The notes under the pieces were generated by a model. That model saw nothing but the letters and a program-made list of their open reading frames with translations. It had not been told where the DNA came from and ran no database searches. 64,000 nucleotides of DNA, taken from the NCBI GenBank assembly GCA_945859605.1, contig OX243825.1, positions 594,826 through 658,825 of the forward strand. Direction: 5' to 3'. Of this stretch, positions 24,151 through 36,440 are shown one piece after another (positions within the stretch are counted from its first letter, which is position 1; each line of letters begins with the position of its first letter). The translations under genes and the position numbers were made by a program. This DNA is from Lumbricus rubellus. Its lineage: Eukaryota; Annelida; Clitellata; Crassiclitellata; Lumbricidae.

Positions 24151-24689
24151 TTATTGTTATTATTATTGTAATCTTGTCCGGCAGTGGACATTTGCTACAT
24201 GCAAATCCGCCATGCATCCATGGGTCATATGTGTCCTAGGTTTTCCTTTGACTTAGATCCAGCAATCAACTAATCATTTTCATTTATAAGGCGAAGAGAA
24301 CGTGGAATTTCCTCAGGTAAATCCAACACAAAATCAATTAGATTAGACTTAGTCAAGTTAGATCAAACATCAATCGGTATTAACGATGTTGGCCTACCGC
24401 TTCGGGTCCACTGCTGCTAAATGGGACTTCTTCCACGAACTTCTTTCCATGCTAGAAAGTGTATCGGTATTGGGTGCAGATGACAATTATCACGGATAGT
24501 CTACATGAAAAATTGCGTGCACAAAAATGAAGGTAAATGGCGATCTCAAAATATGCGACTGACTGCAGCAAAATAATGGCGTCACTTGGGTAAGACGAAA
24601 GATGGATAGGTCTAGAGAGAGTTTTGAGGAAGCCTTTGAAGTGTAAATTATAGTTTTACTTATGGATGAGGCAACAATATTCTTATGCT

Positions 24690-25301
24690 AATTACTAGCG
24701 TACCCGGCACGCGTTGCTGTGGCTTCCCTTCCCCACCCCTCCCCACCCCTCCCTCCCGTCCCCCTCGCCCACCAACTCCCCTCCCCGTCCACTTTCCCAT
24801 CTTCCACCCCACCACCTCCCCTCCCCCTCCCCACCCCTACCCTTCCCCCCCGCCTACCCCTCCCTGCATCCCTCCCTCCTCCATCGCTCCCCTTCGCTCC
24901 CTCCCCACCCTCTTCGTCCCGCTCCCTCCGCTTCTTTCCTCCCTCACACCGGACCTTCCTGACAGCGGATTGAGCCCAAGAATGGTGAAAGGCCGCTTTC
25001 GTTTTTGAATGAACGGAAATTATTATGCGACTCGATTATGACGTCACGGCACGCGACCTCATTCATGTTTCGGACTGATCACTGTGTTAATTACCGGCGA
25101 CGTGATGAAAATAGCCTACGAATTTGATCAAATATTGTTGTTAAAGATTGCGGTTTTTGAAGAAAGAAAAACATTCAAAGAACACGCACGTATTCCAATG
25201 GAACGTTTTGGTGAGATTTTGAAAAGAATCGGTACGTTACTTTGGGTGATCCTGTTCGCCTAAATTTGGTGCGTACGCCGTTACATTTTTATTTATATAG
25301 A
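24690..25301. repeat. Dispersed repeat with pyrimidine-rich interior, copy 1
   Basis: Starts near ACTAGCGTACCCGGCACGCG, followed by about 240 bases almost free of purines (24720-24960), then a conserved GGCCGCTTT...TATGACGTCAC..GCACGCGACC block, and ends at TTTTATTTATATAGATTA. The copy at 42575-43158 has the same head, pyrimidine tract, block and tail. A piggyBac-like element starts in its last bases. Confidence 0.65.
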
Positions 25302-25305
25302 TTAA

Positions 25306-26284
25306 CCCTCGGGCTACCAGGGGGGGGGTTGTAACCACCCCCCCAAGGTTTTTCCCAAATAAAACTTTTCGCGTTAGGAATAAAATTTTGACGTTTTAGG
25401 TAGCTGTAGAGGATTCATTTGCGCACATTTTGAGCTAAAATGTGTGATGATATACCATACCATTCAAAAGTTATACCCGATATACCCGAGGCACCAGGGG
25501 GGTGGATACCACCCCCCTTAGATTATCGGCTGTATCTTATCCGTCCTTTGACATGAAGAGACACAAATTACACCATTCTGTAGAGGGAATGTGGGGCTAC
25601 ATGTTGGTGGTCACGGAGTTGTCTTTTGACAACCGGAAGTGCTCAAAATAAATTAAAATATATAAAAAGGTGTTTTATTTTCAGAACATTTTCATGTTTT
25701 TCCTATTAAAATTTATTCATAATTAATTTTTCAAGAGAAATAAATTATGCCATTCTATAGAGGGCATTTAGGGCTATTTTTTTATACTAATTAATTTGAT
25801 TTTTGATGACCGGAAGTGCTCAAAATAAATTTAAATGTGTGAAAATGTAGGTTTTTTTTACAACGCAAACCGATAAGTCTGCGTAAACGTTTTTCAGCAG
25901 CTAATACATGTTTTTTTCTTTTTATTGTAATTAAAACTATCTTATTACTAGTTTTTATAGTTGGATATTGGACTTTAATATATGTAAAATATTTTTAAAT
26001 AAATAAATTATGTTAAACAAACACAGAATCTAATATTTTGCTTATGCGAAAGTATACATTTTGTGGAATCGACGGATGCCTACGGTAAAAAATTCATAAC
26101 TTCGGGGTGCTTTCATATATTTTAAACCTAAATATGCCATTTTGTGCAGAAATGAATGCTGAATCCATTGGTGTATTACAAGTTATGATATCTCAAACCA
26201 AACCCAAAATCCAGAGGGGGGTGGTAACCACCCCCCCCCCCCCTTGGTAGTCAGTGTTACAAAAAAAGCTTGGTAGCCTGAGGG
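25306..26284. mobile_element. piggyBac-like non-coding element, copy 1
   Basis: Termini CCCTCGGGCTACCA and TGGTAGCCTGAGGG (one mismatch) are flanked by TTAA (25302-25305, 26285-26288). Each end carries a G-run/C-run palindrome of the type GGGGGTGGTAACCACCCCC. The interior has the word GGAAGTGCTCAAAATAAAT twice. No transposase frame is present. Inverted and direct copies are at about 45940-46670 and 61337-62615. It is in gene C intron 3, just before the last exon. Confidence 0.82.
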
Positions 26285-27200
26285 TTAATAAAGCTGCACA
26301 GAAACGGAACATTGTTCTGCGCCAAAATTATACCGTAGAAAACTTGTGTTTCTCAGCTTCAACTCTACACGAGTGGTAGATGGTACTACGCCGAATATGC
26401 CAGCTTTTACCTTGACTCAGAAGCCAACAAGTACGCCATACACCTCCAAGGATACAGTGGAAATGCCGGCGATTCACTCACCAACACATCCGTGCCGGAA
26501 TGGGGTTACCATGGTGGAATGAACTTTACAACCTTGGATGCCGACAACGACAAAAGTCCTACATTAAACTGTGGCATTGATTCACGAGCAGGATGGTGGT
26601 TCAACGGCTGCTTGTTTTCCTGTCTTACTTGTCCATATGGAAATGATTTTTCATGGGGAAGTTTGAACTACCTGGAGTCGGGTGGCTTACTTCGAGCAGC
26701 GCGAATGTTGACCAGAAGCACATGAACAGAAACTGAACATCACAAAAACTCTGTTAGAAAATTATTATCAACATACAATGTAGTAGAAGTTTTGCTGCGT
26801 AAAACTTTCGCACATTATGTTCTGTTATGCGCCATTAACACATATCTTTCTTCTGCTTGCTTGCATACAATCTGACGCTTTATGAAACTGAATTTCGTTT
26901 ATTTAAGAAACATTTGCGCATTCTTCGCCGTTTGTATTTGAGCTGAAGCATGAATTGCACGAATTCCGTTCCTTTTGTGATTCAAAGTTTTAATTAAAGT
27001 GAAGGGAAATTATGCAAATTATGCAGAAACGTCGTGAACAACTAACGGTGACAGAGTTATGGAAAGGTATGGAAAGATGTAGAAGACCCGTCCTTTGACT
27101 AACGAGCTATCAATGGGTGTCAGCAACAGCATTATTTTTTGTCTCCGCTGGTAATAATAGCATGGGCGGTCGCTTGCCGCCTGTGTATGGTTGGTCTACT

Positions 27201-27389
27201 CATAGGCGTACTAGGCGGGGGTCCAGAGGGGGCAACTGCCCCCCCTCCCAATTTCGGGCAATTTTGGTTTTTCGGGCAAACAGCCCCGGACGACTAAAAA
27301 AAGGTCAACTTTTTGCCGGATATATTTTTCGGGCAGAAGTTCAATGTTTGCCCCCCCCCCCCCACTGCTGAAATCTCCCGTAAGCCTAC
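27201..27389. mobile_element. MITE family M1, copy 2
   Basis: Starts CATAGGCGTACTAGGCGGGGG and ends with a decayed CGTAAGCCTACG. It contains only one copy of the TTTCGGGC-type internal unit and a C run, so it is the shortest member. Confidence 0.7.
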
Positions 27390-27879
27390 GTCGTAGCTCA
27401 GTTCGTTATGGAAGCAAGTGTAGAAATTTTGAATGAGGTCTACCTTTCCGTCATCTGCACAGACTTGCCTTGCCTTCAACCTTCCTCGACACAAAGGTTG
27501 ATCACATTTTGGACAATTCTTCTCCATCCTCTCCTGTCTTCGGTTGCTCAGACTAGTAACGTTCTAACTATTTACACTATTTAATTTTAACTAGCTGCCT
27601 TCCTGCTGTCATAATAATAATTATTATTATCAAGTACATAGATACATTGGTTGATTTATCAGACCGTACTTCAAACGCTGCTGCATCTGCGGTCTGCTAG
27701 TCTACTCTATATCACATTTGGCAGACTTGATGATTATAGGCTAGCCTAATTTTGTCTGGGCTTTCGATAAAACTTTGCAAACATGCGTCCCTTAGATCGT
27801 CATAATTGTTGTTAGTGTCGCCTATAATGATGCATTGATAGTAGACAGTGTATAAATTTATACAAATGCCAGCGAACGA

Positions 27880-28170
27880 ATTGAGTGTCGCCCATTTTAA
27901 CGTCGGGTCTCTTGCAACTTGCCCATTAGTTCTGTTTAATGCTATTTGAAAGCTGAAAAGACCCGATGTTCATGTCAGGACTTTACATGTAAAGTGAGGT
28001 TTCTGTCGTAATATTTCGCCTATTTCACCTATTGTGATGAACATACATAGGCCTACATGCCAAGCAAAGACGGTTGACTTTCGTTCAAATGTTTCCACCT
28101 ATTCTTCCCGATTTTGCTTATTCCAGTATTTCGTTAAAAAACCGCGTAGAGAGCCGCGATTCAATGACGC
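27880..28170. repeat. Segmental duplicate pair with 35560-35820
   Basis: Long collinear matches such as CCCATTAGTTCTGTTTAATG, AAAGTGAGGTTTCTGTCGTA and ATTCTTCCCGATTTTGCTTA recur in the same order at 35560-35820 with substitutions and small gaps. No coding sequence is recognised in either copy. Confidence 0.7.
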
Positions 28171-28297
28171 GTCGGTTAAAAGCATTGATTGAAATTCCGT
28201 TGACAGAACATCCGGTAATCGACAAACATTGTTCTCGAAGAATGTGTAGGCATGCGCTAATTGGAATTTATTCTTGTCTCCAAATATCTATTCTATT

Positions 28298-28492
28298 ATG
28301 CCCGAGCAGGATGGTGGTTCAACGCCTGTTTCTTTTCCTATCGTACTTGTCCATAATCACTTCCATATTATGTAATATGTAGGCCTAAGTGTCCTAAGTG
28401 ATTTGCTTCATGGGGAAGCGGAAGCTTGGCTTATCTGGTGTCGGGTGGCTTACTTCGAGCATCGCTAAATGTTGATCAGAAGCACATGAACA
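28298..28492 (+). pseudogene. FReD last-exon fragment copied from gene C
   Basis: The piece GAGCAGGATGGTGGTTCAACG onward matches gene C exon 4 from about 26585 to the stop and into its 3' flank (AGAAGCACATGAACAGAAAC). A roughly 45-base non-homologous stretch containing TAGGCCTA interrupts it after the T-C-P codons, and there are stops. Flanking sequence to about 28880 also matches the gene C 3' flank, so it is part of a local duplication. Confidence 0.75.
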
Positions 28493-29739
28493 GAAACTTT
28501 CCTCCACGTAACTACAGTATATCTTGCCGCCCATGTATGGTTGGTCCACTCATCGTAACTAAGTCTAAGTAGGGGAGCAACAGTTGCTGTTAGAGTAGAC
28601 ATTTCGAAATACCATTCCGGCGTCTGCCTGTTGGCTTGTCTTTCCATGGCAAAGACAGCAGCAGCTTAATACATTGAGTTACAAACAGAAACAGTTTCTG
28701 ATAGCGTTGTGAATAGAGACTACACCTGAATTTAAACGATTAGCTCGCTCCACAAAGAATAGTAGTCCTAACTTTCTACCCTTTTTTATTGTAGCAAGCT
28801 GCCTTCTTGTCAGTTTGATCAAGTGAATAAACGAAGATTGATTCGTTGATTTATCAGACAGTGCTTTTAAATGCTGCTGCATCTTCAGTCAAATACTTTC
28901 TTAAGTATGCATTTCTTCACAAAATGTACATTTCTGAATGGTTTTGCGCAGTTGTAAAACCACTTCTATGCAAAGCAAAAAAGGTCAGCAGAAAAATCTG
29001 AAAAGGAAACCCCTAGCTAGCATGGAGGATGGGAAGGGTGTGAAGACGTTGTGCAGTTATAAAAGTTCTTTCAAAAGCCCTGCTGCAGTACTCTATTAGC
29101 GAGCTTTGGATTAGCCTAGGCGGACTTCAAAGACGTATTTGTAGGGGATTCCCATAAATCTTTGCCGTTAGATCGTCATATTGTTCCGGTTTCAAAATCG
29201 GCTTTCCACTACATGGGACATTTAAGAAGAATGCGATATCGTGTCCAGAGTGGTAGGCCTGCATGTGGGCTCAGCGTTTCAAAGACATTCAATCTGCTCT
29301 AAGTAAACAAATCTCCTTCTGAACATTAAAATCAAATGTTCACATTATCACAGCCTAAACGATAATTAGGCCTATGCAGTTGATGTAACATGTGTTTGAG
29401 TCGTTGAATCAGCAAATCACATAATGGTATATAGCACCTCTTCAAGGAAACTACTCAGAAGTACTCCCGACTGCTTTCCGAACATTCGAGTGTCGAACGG
29501 TGAATCAGAGTAGTGCTTTGATCTAGGAAACATTTTCAGGATACTGCTGCTAAGATTTTGAACTTTAGAATGAAAGAACTGATGACTTTTTCCGATCGAC
29601 CTTATAAAAAACGAAGACTTGTAAAAACTTGTCGCTATGAATCATTACTCCGTCCCCATCCGGGAACCCCGTGTCCGCCTCGGAAACTGCATCTTTAGGT
29701 TGTGAAAAGAGATTTGAATCTTTCTCACGGCAAGAGAAG

Positions 29740-30614
29740 CACTTTAATATTTCGGATACCGGGACTACTACCACCACGACCATCCCGCCTCCACCCAGAA
29801 GTGGGGTGGGTTGGGTGGGCGGAAAACCCAAAACTTCCCGGGCTATGACTGTTACTAAAGCTTCCCAGCTAACCAGAGTGCCACTATAATAACCACGCTC
29901 CCACTCCTCACCATGCAAAAGGGGGCGAAAACGTAAATTTCCGGAAAGAAGGAATAGGCAGAAACATTAATTTCAAAGGGTCTATATCATCAACTGAAAA
30001 AATATTTCTTCCATTGCTGTACTCCACCAAGCTCACTGGGGTGCATGACGTTTTTACTGACCACAGTCCACACCCAACCTTACACGGTAACTCTATTTCA
30101 CTTCACCTGATGATTGCAATCTTGTGGAAATCGTATGTGGTCTACACCAACCAGCTAGACAGAAGTTTCGCAGCAATTCACCTGAAACTTTCCAGCTAGA
30201 CGGAATGCCACCACGGCTATCCCACCCCACCTAGCCCCATTCCACTCCGCAGGTCTGGGAAGAAGGCTGTGTGGGGCGAGAAGCCAAAGATGGTTGCACA
30301 ATACTTCCAGCCAGACATGGTGCCACCAGGACCTTCCCGGCCCCGTTTATTCAAGCAATGCCTCGCAGAGTGACGGCGAAGAGCCAACATTTTCCGGGAC
30401 GGCCACAGTTTCGCACCTATTCACCTCAAAGCGTCCAGCTATGCAGAGGGCCGCAAGGAGCATCCCCTCCACCCAGACCCCACAACCTCCCCGCCCAGCC
30501 CACCTCCTTATGGGGCTGGGTAGAAAAACCACAATATTTCTTCCAGAACCTATTCACCTCAAGCCTACAAAATAGACAAGGAGACACTAGGAGCAACGCC
30601 GGGTACCTCTGCTA
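29740..30614. repeat. GC-rich dispersed repeat, inverted relative
   Basis: C/A-rich, Pro-codon-rich blocks (CCCGCCTCCACCCAG, TTCCCGGGC, CCCCACAACCTCC) end at CAACGCCGGGTACCTCTGCTAGT, which is the reverse complement of the head of the repeats at 24690 and 42575. It appears to be a third member with a different interior. Overlapping open frames here follow the base composition. Confidence 0.5.
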
Positions 30615-30963
30615 GTCACACTACTTAGACGCCAGTTGAAACTTAGCTCACAATATTAGTATAAATTTCCTTCGTCTACCTTTAAAATAAGTTTGAAATA
30701 TGAAAAAGAAGGAATTTGTGTATTTTCTGATTCAGTCTGAAATAGAACAATGAGGAAATGTGAAAATTGTCTCTAAATAAATCTCTAGCTCACAAAGCGC
30801 TACAACGGTTACATGTAAGCTATGCAAACACAAGCATGATTGTGCTGATGGCGTATTACACTAGAATGTTCAATAATCTAACAGACGATGACCCAACTGT
30901 AAATAACAATTCTAAATCTGCGAGACGATACACTACACAGTTTCTTCATTGTTCAGTTTGTGT

Positions 30964-33900
30964 TCACATTGTGTTTCTGATCATCATTCGTGACGTTCTA
31001 AGCAGGCCCACACCATACGCATCCATGTAACCCAGACTTTCCCATTTACTGGATGGACCGATAAGACAGGCATAGCCACAGTTGTTGAACCACCATCCTG
31101 CTTGATAGGCCGCCGCGCAGTTGTTTGGGAATCCATCGTTGTCAGCTTCCCATGTGGAGAAGTTCATTCCACCGTGGTACTTGAAAGGCAGCGATGAATC
31201 GTTGGTGAGCGAATCTCCGGCATTTCCTCCGCTGAATCCAGACAGGTGAATGGCGTATTTGTTGCTTTCCGAACCAAGAGAAAAGGTGGAATAATCGGCG
31301 TGGTACCACGTACCGCTCGCATACAGTTGCATCTGCAAGAAATACATGCCTACATGTAATCTTACCTTCAATATTGTTCGAAAGGTTCTAGAACCATGTC
31401 AGTTTGTGTACACACACAATTTCAATTTATAATTTACTTCATATTTTGCTGTAAACCATAGGGACAATTTGATCACTTTTACAACCACTATAATTCTGCA
31501 GCTTTGAACGAGGAGTTCGTGATTCATTCTGATTTAGCAAGACATCATTCTGTAAAGCGCCATGTATCACCCTCTTAGAAGCTTTCAATACTCGACCATT
31601 CAAATATTATGCAGTCACTTGCATCATAATAATTATGTACTCTGAACAAAGGACGAAGGAGCGTTAACAGGTCCGCAGTACAACCACTGAGAAGTCTGGG
31701 AAGGGCATGGGTGGATCTCTGATAATATCGTAAAATCGTCATTAATTTTTAAGGAGCGCCCGCCGACGAGTTTGAGTGCCAATTTGAAGGCAGCGGCGCA
31801 GCTTGGCAATGCAGTTAACTTTCGGAGCGTTGCCTGTTACATCTTTCCTAACCAGTGCAGTTATCTTGAATTGCATCCATTCAGTAGCTGGAAGGCAAGC
31901 TTACTAGAGTTCACTTATTCTAAGCTCTGTATAAGCCATTATTATTATTGTTGATCAACTGAATTTTGGATGTGCTCACTTCAACACGAAGCTGATAGGC
32001 GCTCCCTGGTTGGGCTGTTACAAGATGGACCTTTTCATTTCCCAACCAAAATTCGCCTCTTCCTATGTCCCCAAATCCATTTCGATAATCGGTCCATCCT
32101 CGATTGAAGTCCAGAGATCCGTCGAAACGTTGAGTCATAATGATCCAATTGTTGACGATTGGTAGTGGAGTTAGGTCTCCACCTAAGTTCAGACTCACCA
32201 TTTCCAGTTGCATTGAAACACCTACAATAGGATTATTAAATCAAATAGTCCACTACTGAATTCGTCCCAGTGTCCACTGCACAACGTATCAGCCCATGCT
32301 GCATTGACACCTGTTGAAGTCTACATAGACTGGGGTTACAACCAGAAGAAAAGACACAGGCAACTTACCTGTTACAGTATGCCGATTGGGCAATTTAAAC
32401 TTTAGCGGTCCCCCCCAAAGGACCACTACAGTAACTATTATACTATAATTATGTTTGTTCGTTTGTACTGTGACATTATTGTCAAAATGCATTTTAAAAT
32501 GCGTGTATTCCAATGTGCGTGACATTACTGAACGCAGAGTTAATGTTCACTTAAACAATCCTTTCACTTGTTTGTAATAATGTGAAAAGATCAAGAATAA
32601 GAGACATAGCACAAGAAGGTATTATATTTAGATCTACCTGGAAGAGCAGGACAGACCATCGTGGTGTCGTTGGTGCTTGTGGCTATGGTTAGCGTCAGAC
32701 AGCCGTAGTAATCGTCAGTTGGACCTCTACACGACCCCTTCACCAGTGCTGAGCATTCAAACAGTTTATAACATAGTTTTAGGCTATACGTCTTATTATC
32801 AGTCTAAAAAAGTTACCAGCTGCAGTTTTCCACCCACTACACCTTTGCCACTCCAACTAAATAATGCAGGGTCATTCGAGGTGCATTTGTGAATCTTTCC
32901 TTGTAGGTAAATTGCTGAGATTTCTGTTGTACTAATATAATATTTGTATAGCGCCGCTCATAGGATAATGATAATCAGTAGCCTTTAAGGTGTTAAGACT
33001 TTGGCTGCATTTGAATTCACAAATTTTGGTCTTGCCACTCAAAGCAAGCGCATCAGAAACAATGCGAACCTGACGAAAGAAAAGCACTATCAGTTCTTCA
33101 ATCTGTACTCACAATGATGCAACAATAATATCTTGCAACAAGTTAACTGCAAGAGGCCAAAATTATTCATAGGCTGAACAAAAATAAGTGGCATTTCTTG
33201 TCTTTCTAAGATAACATTCGATGCACATTTTGTTTAGGCTGAGCTCACATGATCAGTCTGCTCGTAGGGTGTCGCTAATGACTCGCTAAATAAATGATAA
33301 ATCAAATAAGCCTATATCTTTTACAAGTGCACCACTGCTATTTTGTTACATCAAGACGTGCGTTTTGAAATGGCAATAGCGGTTCATGATGCTGATTAAT
33401 GGTAATTTATTATTAGTAGACATTCATGCCTACCCATAGCTGTACAATTGGCGTATAAATAGGCATTCCAATCCTGAAAAACGAAAAACATAAAAGTTCA
33501 ATTGAGCATATTTTATATTGTGCTTCTACAACATTACAAATCCATTTATAACCGCACATTTTGTGAACATCTGCAGCGCTGCACGCTAAAAAGGCAGGCT
33601 GATATAAAATTAGGGTTTGCTATAGTCTAATGGTGAGCGGCGCGTGCTATGATCATGATGGGTGTTAAGTTCAAATGCCCGCAAAAGATTCACTCTGCGA
33701 TTTCTTCTTACTTGTGTGTTCTTTTCTATCCCCGATTCCCCGTCTCAATTTTTTGTGGCTGGAGCGGTTAGAAATCATCAAAGAGCAATAATTCGTTTGA
33801 GCTGTAATGTGGGCAACATAATTTTCGACGCTTAGATGAAGAAACTTTTCATCTTACCATCATGAAAGTGCAGTCACTGTTGTGGGAAACTCTCGACGGC

Positions 33901-34160
33901 AAGGAACTGTACAAGAGACATCTTCCACTGGATTCGTAGTAACTGAAATCAATGCATATCGCTGAAAGACCGCACTCTTCGGCACACTGGGAGCGTGATT
34001 TCGTGGTCAGACCTTGGAAGGCGTTCTCTGGATTTGGACATTGGTAATGACCGGCCAGAGATACCTGGAAAAGCTGCCAATTAACGACACACGTTGATAG
34101 AGTACAATTCAACAACGCGAAGAGTGCCACGGAACATACCAAACGCAGCGCAAAGTACAT
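30964..34160 (-). CDS. Gene D: secreted Apple-(Ig-like)-FReD protein
   Basis: Exon 1 (34160-33858) encodes a signal peptide (M-Y-F-A-L-R-L-V-C-S-V-A-L-F) and an Apple/PAN domain with six cysteines (Q-C-P, Q-C-A-E-E-C, I-C-I-D-F, R-C-L-L, D-C-T-F-M-M), phase 0 donor GTAAGA. Exon 2 (33473-33434) is a 40-base linker D-W-N-A-Y-L-Y-A-N-C-T-A-M, phase 0 to 1. A probable Ig-like exon pair follows (32923-32817 and about 32737-32638). The FReD exons are 32221-31980 (L-P-I-V-N-N-W-I-I-M-T-Q-R-F-D-G, G-E-F-W-L-G-N, donor GTGAGC) and 31332-30964 (G-G-N-A-G-D-S-L-T-N, E-A-D-N-D, W-W-F-N-N-C). All exons are open and every junction phase agrees, making this the best candidate for a working gene in the window. 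Unlike its relatives it has C-L-I-G-P rather than C-L-T-C-P. FReD plus Ig recalls molluscan FREPs; a recognition role is inferred. Confidence 0.78.
32638..32923 (-). CDS. Probable Ig-like exon pair of gene D
   Basis: The first piece starts after TACAACAG in phase 1 and reads A-I-Y-L-Q-G-K-I-H-K-C-T-S-N-D then L-F-S-W-S-G-K-G-V-V: a cysteine followed eleven residues later by Trp, as in Ig strands B and C. The second piece reads Y-Y-G-C-L-T-L-T-I-A-T-S-T-N-D-T-T-M-V-C-P, resembling strands E and F with the partner cysteine, and ends G|GTAGAT in phase 1. Between them are stops and a GTAACT donor (32816). The acceptor of the second piece could be at 32737 (phase 0) or 32748 (phase 1, with an earlier donor). 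As a unit it is a symmetrical phase 1-1 cassette that fits between linker and FReD. Homology is by eye. Confidence 0.5.
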
Positions 34161-35913
34161 TTCTGCTTGTCAAGATATTACGTCGGGCTTTCATGCGTCT
34201 GTGGATGGTATCAGCTGCCGATCATAGGTGATCTGACATTGACTGTATCCAACATCAGCGACTCTGTACTATAATAATTGTGTCATAGCATTGATTGAAA
34301 AGTTGGGTGTTCAGAAAATGTACGACCAGAATAGAAGTGGAATCCTGCGACTCAGAAATGTACGCCGATAACTGAAGTACCAATATTACGCCTATGGTTG
34401 TTAATAATGAGTAACTTTTAACGAAGCATATAACTTTAACGCTAAAGAACCGATCTAAGAATGGATCGCTAAACATTCATTCATTCGTTCGTTCAATCAG
34501 GAATTTATGTAGCACCTCTTTAAGGTAATACTCAAAAGGTGCAAAACAGAGTGGAGAAGAATGAGACAGAGGAAGTGGATAAATGGAGTGGAGTGGATTA
34601 GAGTGGATTGAACCGCAGATCAATTTAATTATACAACTAATTAGGTGACTTCTGTTGATTGAATAGCGACGTTTTATCAATGCACAAACCAAATTATAGT
34701 CTACATGTAAGATCAAAATCCATTTGAGAAGACAGATTGAAATTGGACGGATAATAGAAACCAGATCTTGAGCTATATAAACGAACGACGCTGCCTACCC
34801 CCCCCCCCCACCCACCCCCATAACCCATCAAGACATGCTTGGCGCGATTCAGTGTTGCCTTGAGGTCAGAATATATGCTGGAGTTGAATCTGATGCAAAA
34901 CCGTGGTTCAACATTTTTTGAAACGCCGTGTATTAACATGAATGAGTCTACTGACTATCCCTTACGTCGATACCACATTAACGTCTCTTTCAGATGGTTC
35001 CACAAGGCAGCCGCCTCCTCGAATAGGTGTATGATGCATTGAGAGTAGACAGCAGTGCATAAGATACAACAAAGACCAGCAAAAGAATCGAGTGTGTCGC
35101 CCGCGGGTTTTGTTACAAAAGTCGTGAAATGATGCAGATATTTGAACACTGTCACCTTTGTTTGGAAGGCTACAACGCGGTCATAGAATGTAGCCGAGTA
35201 AAATCGAACGTAGTTGTTTGAGTGCGTGAAAATGTAGCAGCAGTCTGTGAATAATTCCTAAATTATCCGACGGTTAGGCCTACAACCCAGAATAGAGAGA
35301 AAGCTCCAAAGAATATCTACCAATACAAGGAATCAAGTGAAGAATGTGATTACGCTCCTATAGAAATTTTACGGAGAATTGTTCATGAGTCAATGATAAA
35401 AGAGATAAAGAAGGCCTTCCTTTGCCAGAATCACGCACTGTTCACATTTATAAATGCGAGAAAGATGTTAATCTTAGTTTAGTCACTTTTAGAACATTTT
35501 GTAAAAGAAACACGCTTTTGTTTAGCGGCTTTGTTTAACTTCGGTGAACTAGACGTAGACATTTTAACGTCAAGTCTCTTACAACTTGTCCATTAGTTCT
35601 GTTTATGCTATTTGAAAGCTGGAAAGACTCGATGTTCATGTCTGGACTTTAAAGTGAGGTTTCTGTCGTAATGTTTGGCTCAAACACTGATAAACACACA
35701 TACATGCCAAACAAAGAATATTGATTTCCGTTCAAATATTCCCACCTATTTTCCCGATTTTGCTTTATTCTAATAATTTTATCCAAAACCCGCGCTGACA
35801 GCCGCAATTAATAAAATGTTCGTCAAATGGGTCGAATCAAATGTAGTTGCAACTTTTAACTTTCGAAAAAATGTTAGGCCTAATTAATAAAAAATAACAT
35901 CTGGTCCACTCGT

Positions 35914-36230
35914 ATGAGCCTGAGTACCAAGATACGACTGTCGAATTCATATGTCATGCCAGTTCTCCTCTACGGTTGTGAAACTTGGTCCTTCGGAAGG
36001 CGAGATCAACTGCGTCTAGACGCATTTGGCACTAAGTGCCTGAGGGCCTTATTCGGCATCAAGTGGTCCAACTTAATCTCCAACGTGGTCTACGCTAGAA
36101 CAGGTCAAAGAACGGTATGTGGTACTATTAGACGGAGGTGCCTGGGCTGCTTGGACTCATTGCTCGTATGCCAGCAGACTATGATTCTAGACAGGCACTA
36201 ACTGGCGCAAGCTCCGCCTTCCTGGAAGCG
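35914..36230 (+). pseudogene. LINE reverse transcriptase C-terminal fragment
   Basis: Reads S-Y-V-M-P-V-L-L-Y-G-C-E-T-W-S-F, then L-R-A-L-F-G-I-K-W-S and V-C-G-T-I-R-R-R; after a frameshift, R-M-P-A-D-Y-D-S-R-Q-A-L-T-G-A-S. This is a thumb/C-terminal piece of a non-LTR reverse transcriptase of another family than the copies at 37594 and 44912. Confidence 0.7.
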
Positions 36231-36239
36231 CCCTAGCGG

Positions 36240-36440
36240 GCATAGGTGCAATCACGTCCTAAAAGTTGGGGGACCATAATGAATCACGTCCTAAAAGTTG
36301 GGGGACCATTGGTCAACATAATTAATTAGAACTCGACAAGGACAATTATTCATTTGAGCTAGGGGTCAACATAATTAATTTGAACACGACAAGGAGAATT
36401 AATTTGAGCCATTGGTCAATATAATTAATTAGCACTCGTT
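36240..36440. repeat. Two short tandem duplications
   Basis: AATCACGTCCTAAAAGTTGG plus GGGACCAT occurs twice in a row. It is followed by three diverged copies of a unit containing GGTCAACATAATTAATT and CGACAAGGA. Confidence 0.8.

Noticed and set aside
24685..25008. Pro-rich ORFs of 82-107 residues
   Set aside because: Same pyrimidine-rich repeat in three frames; no conserved motif.
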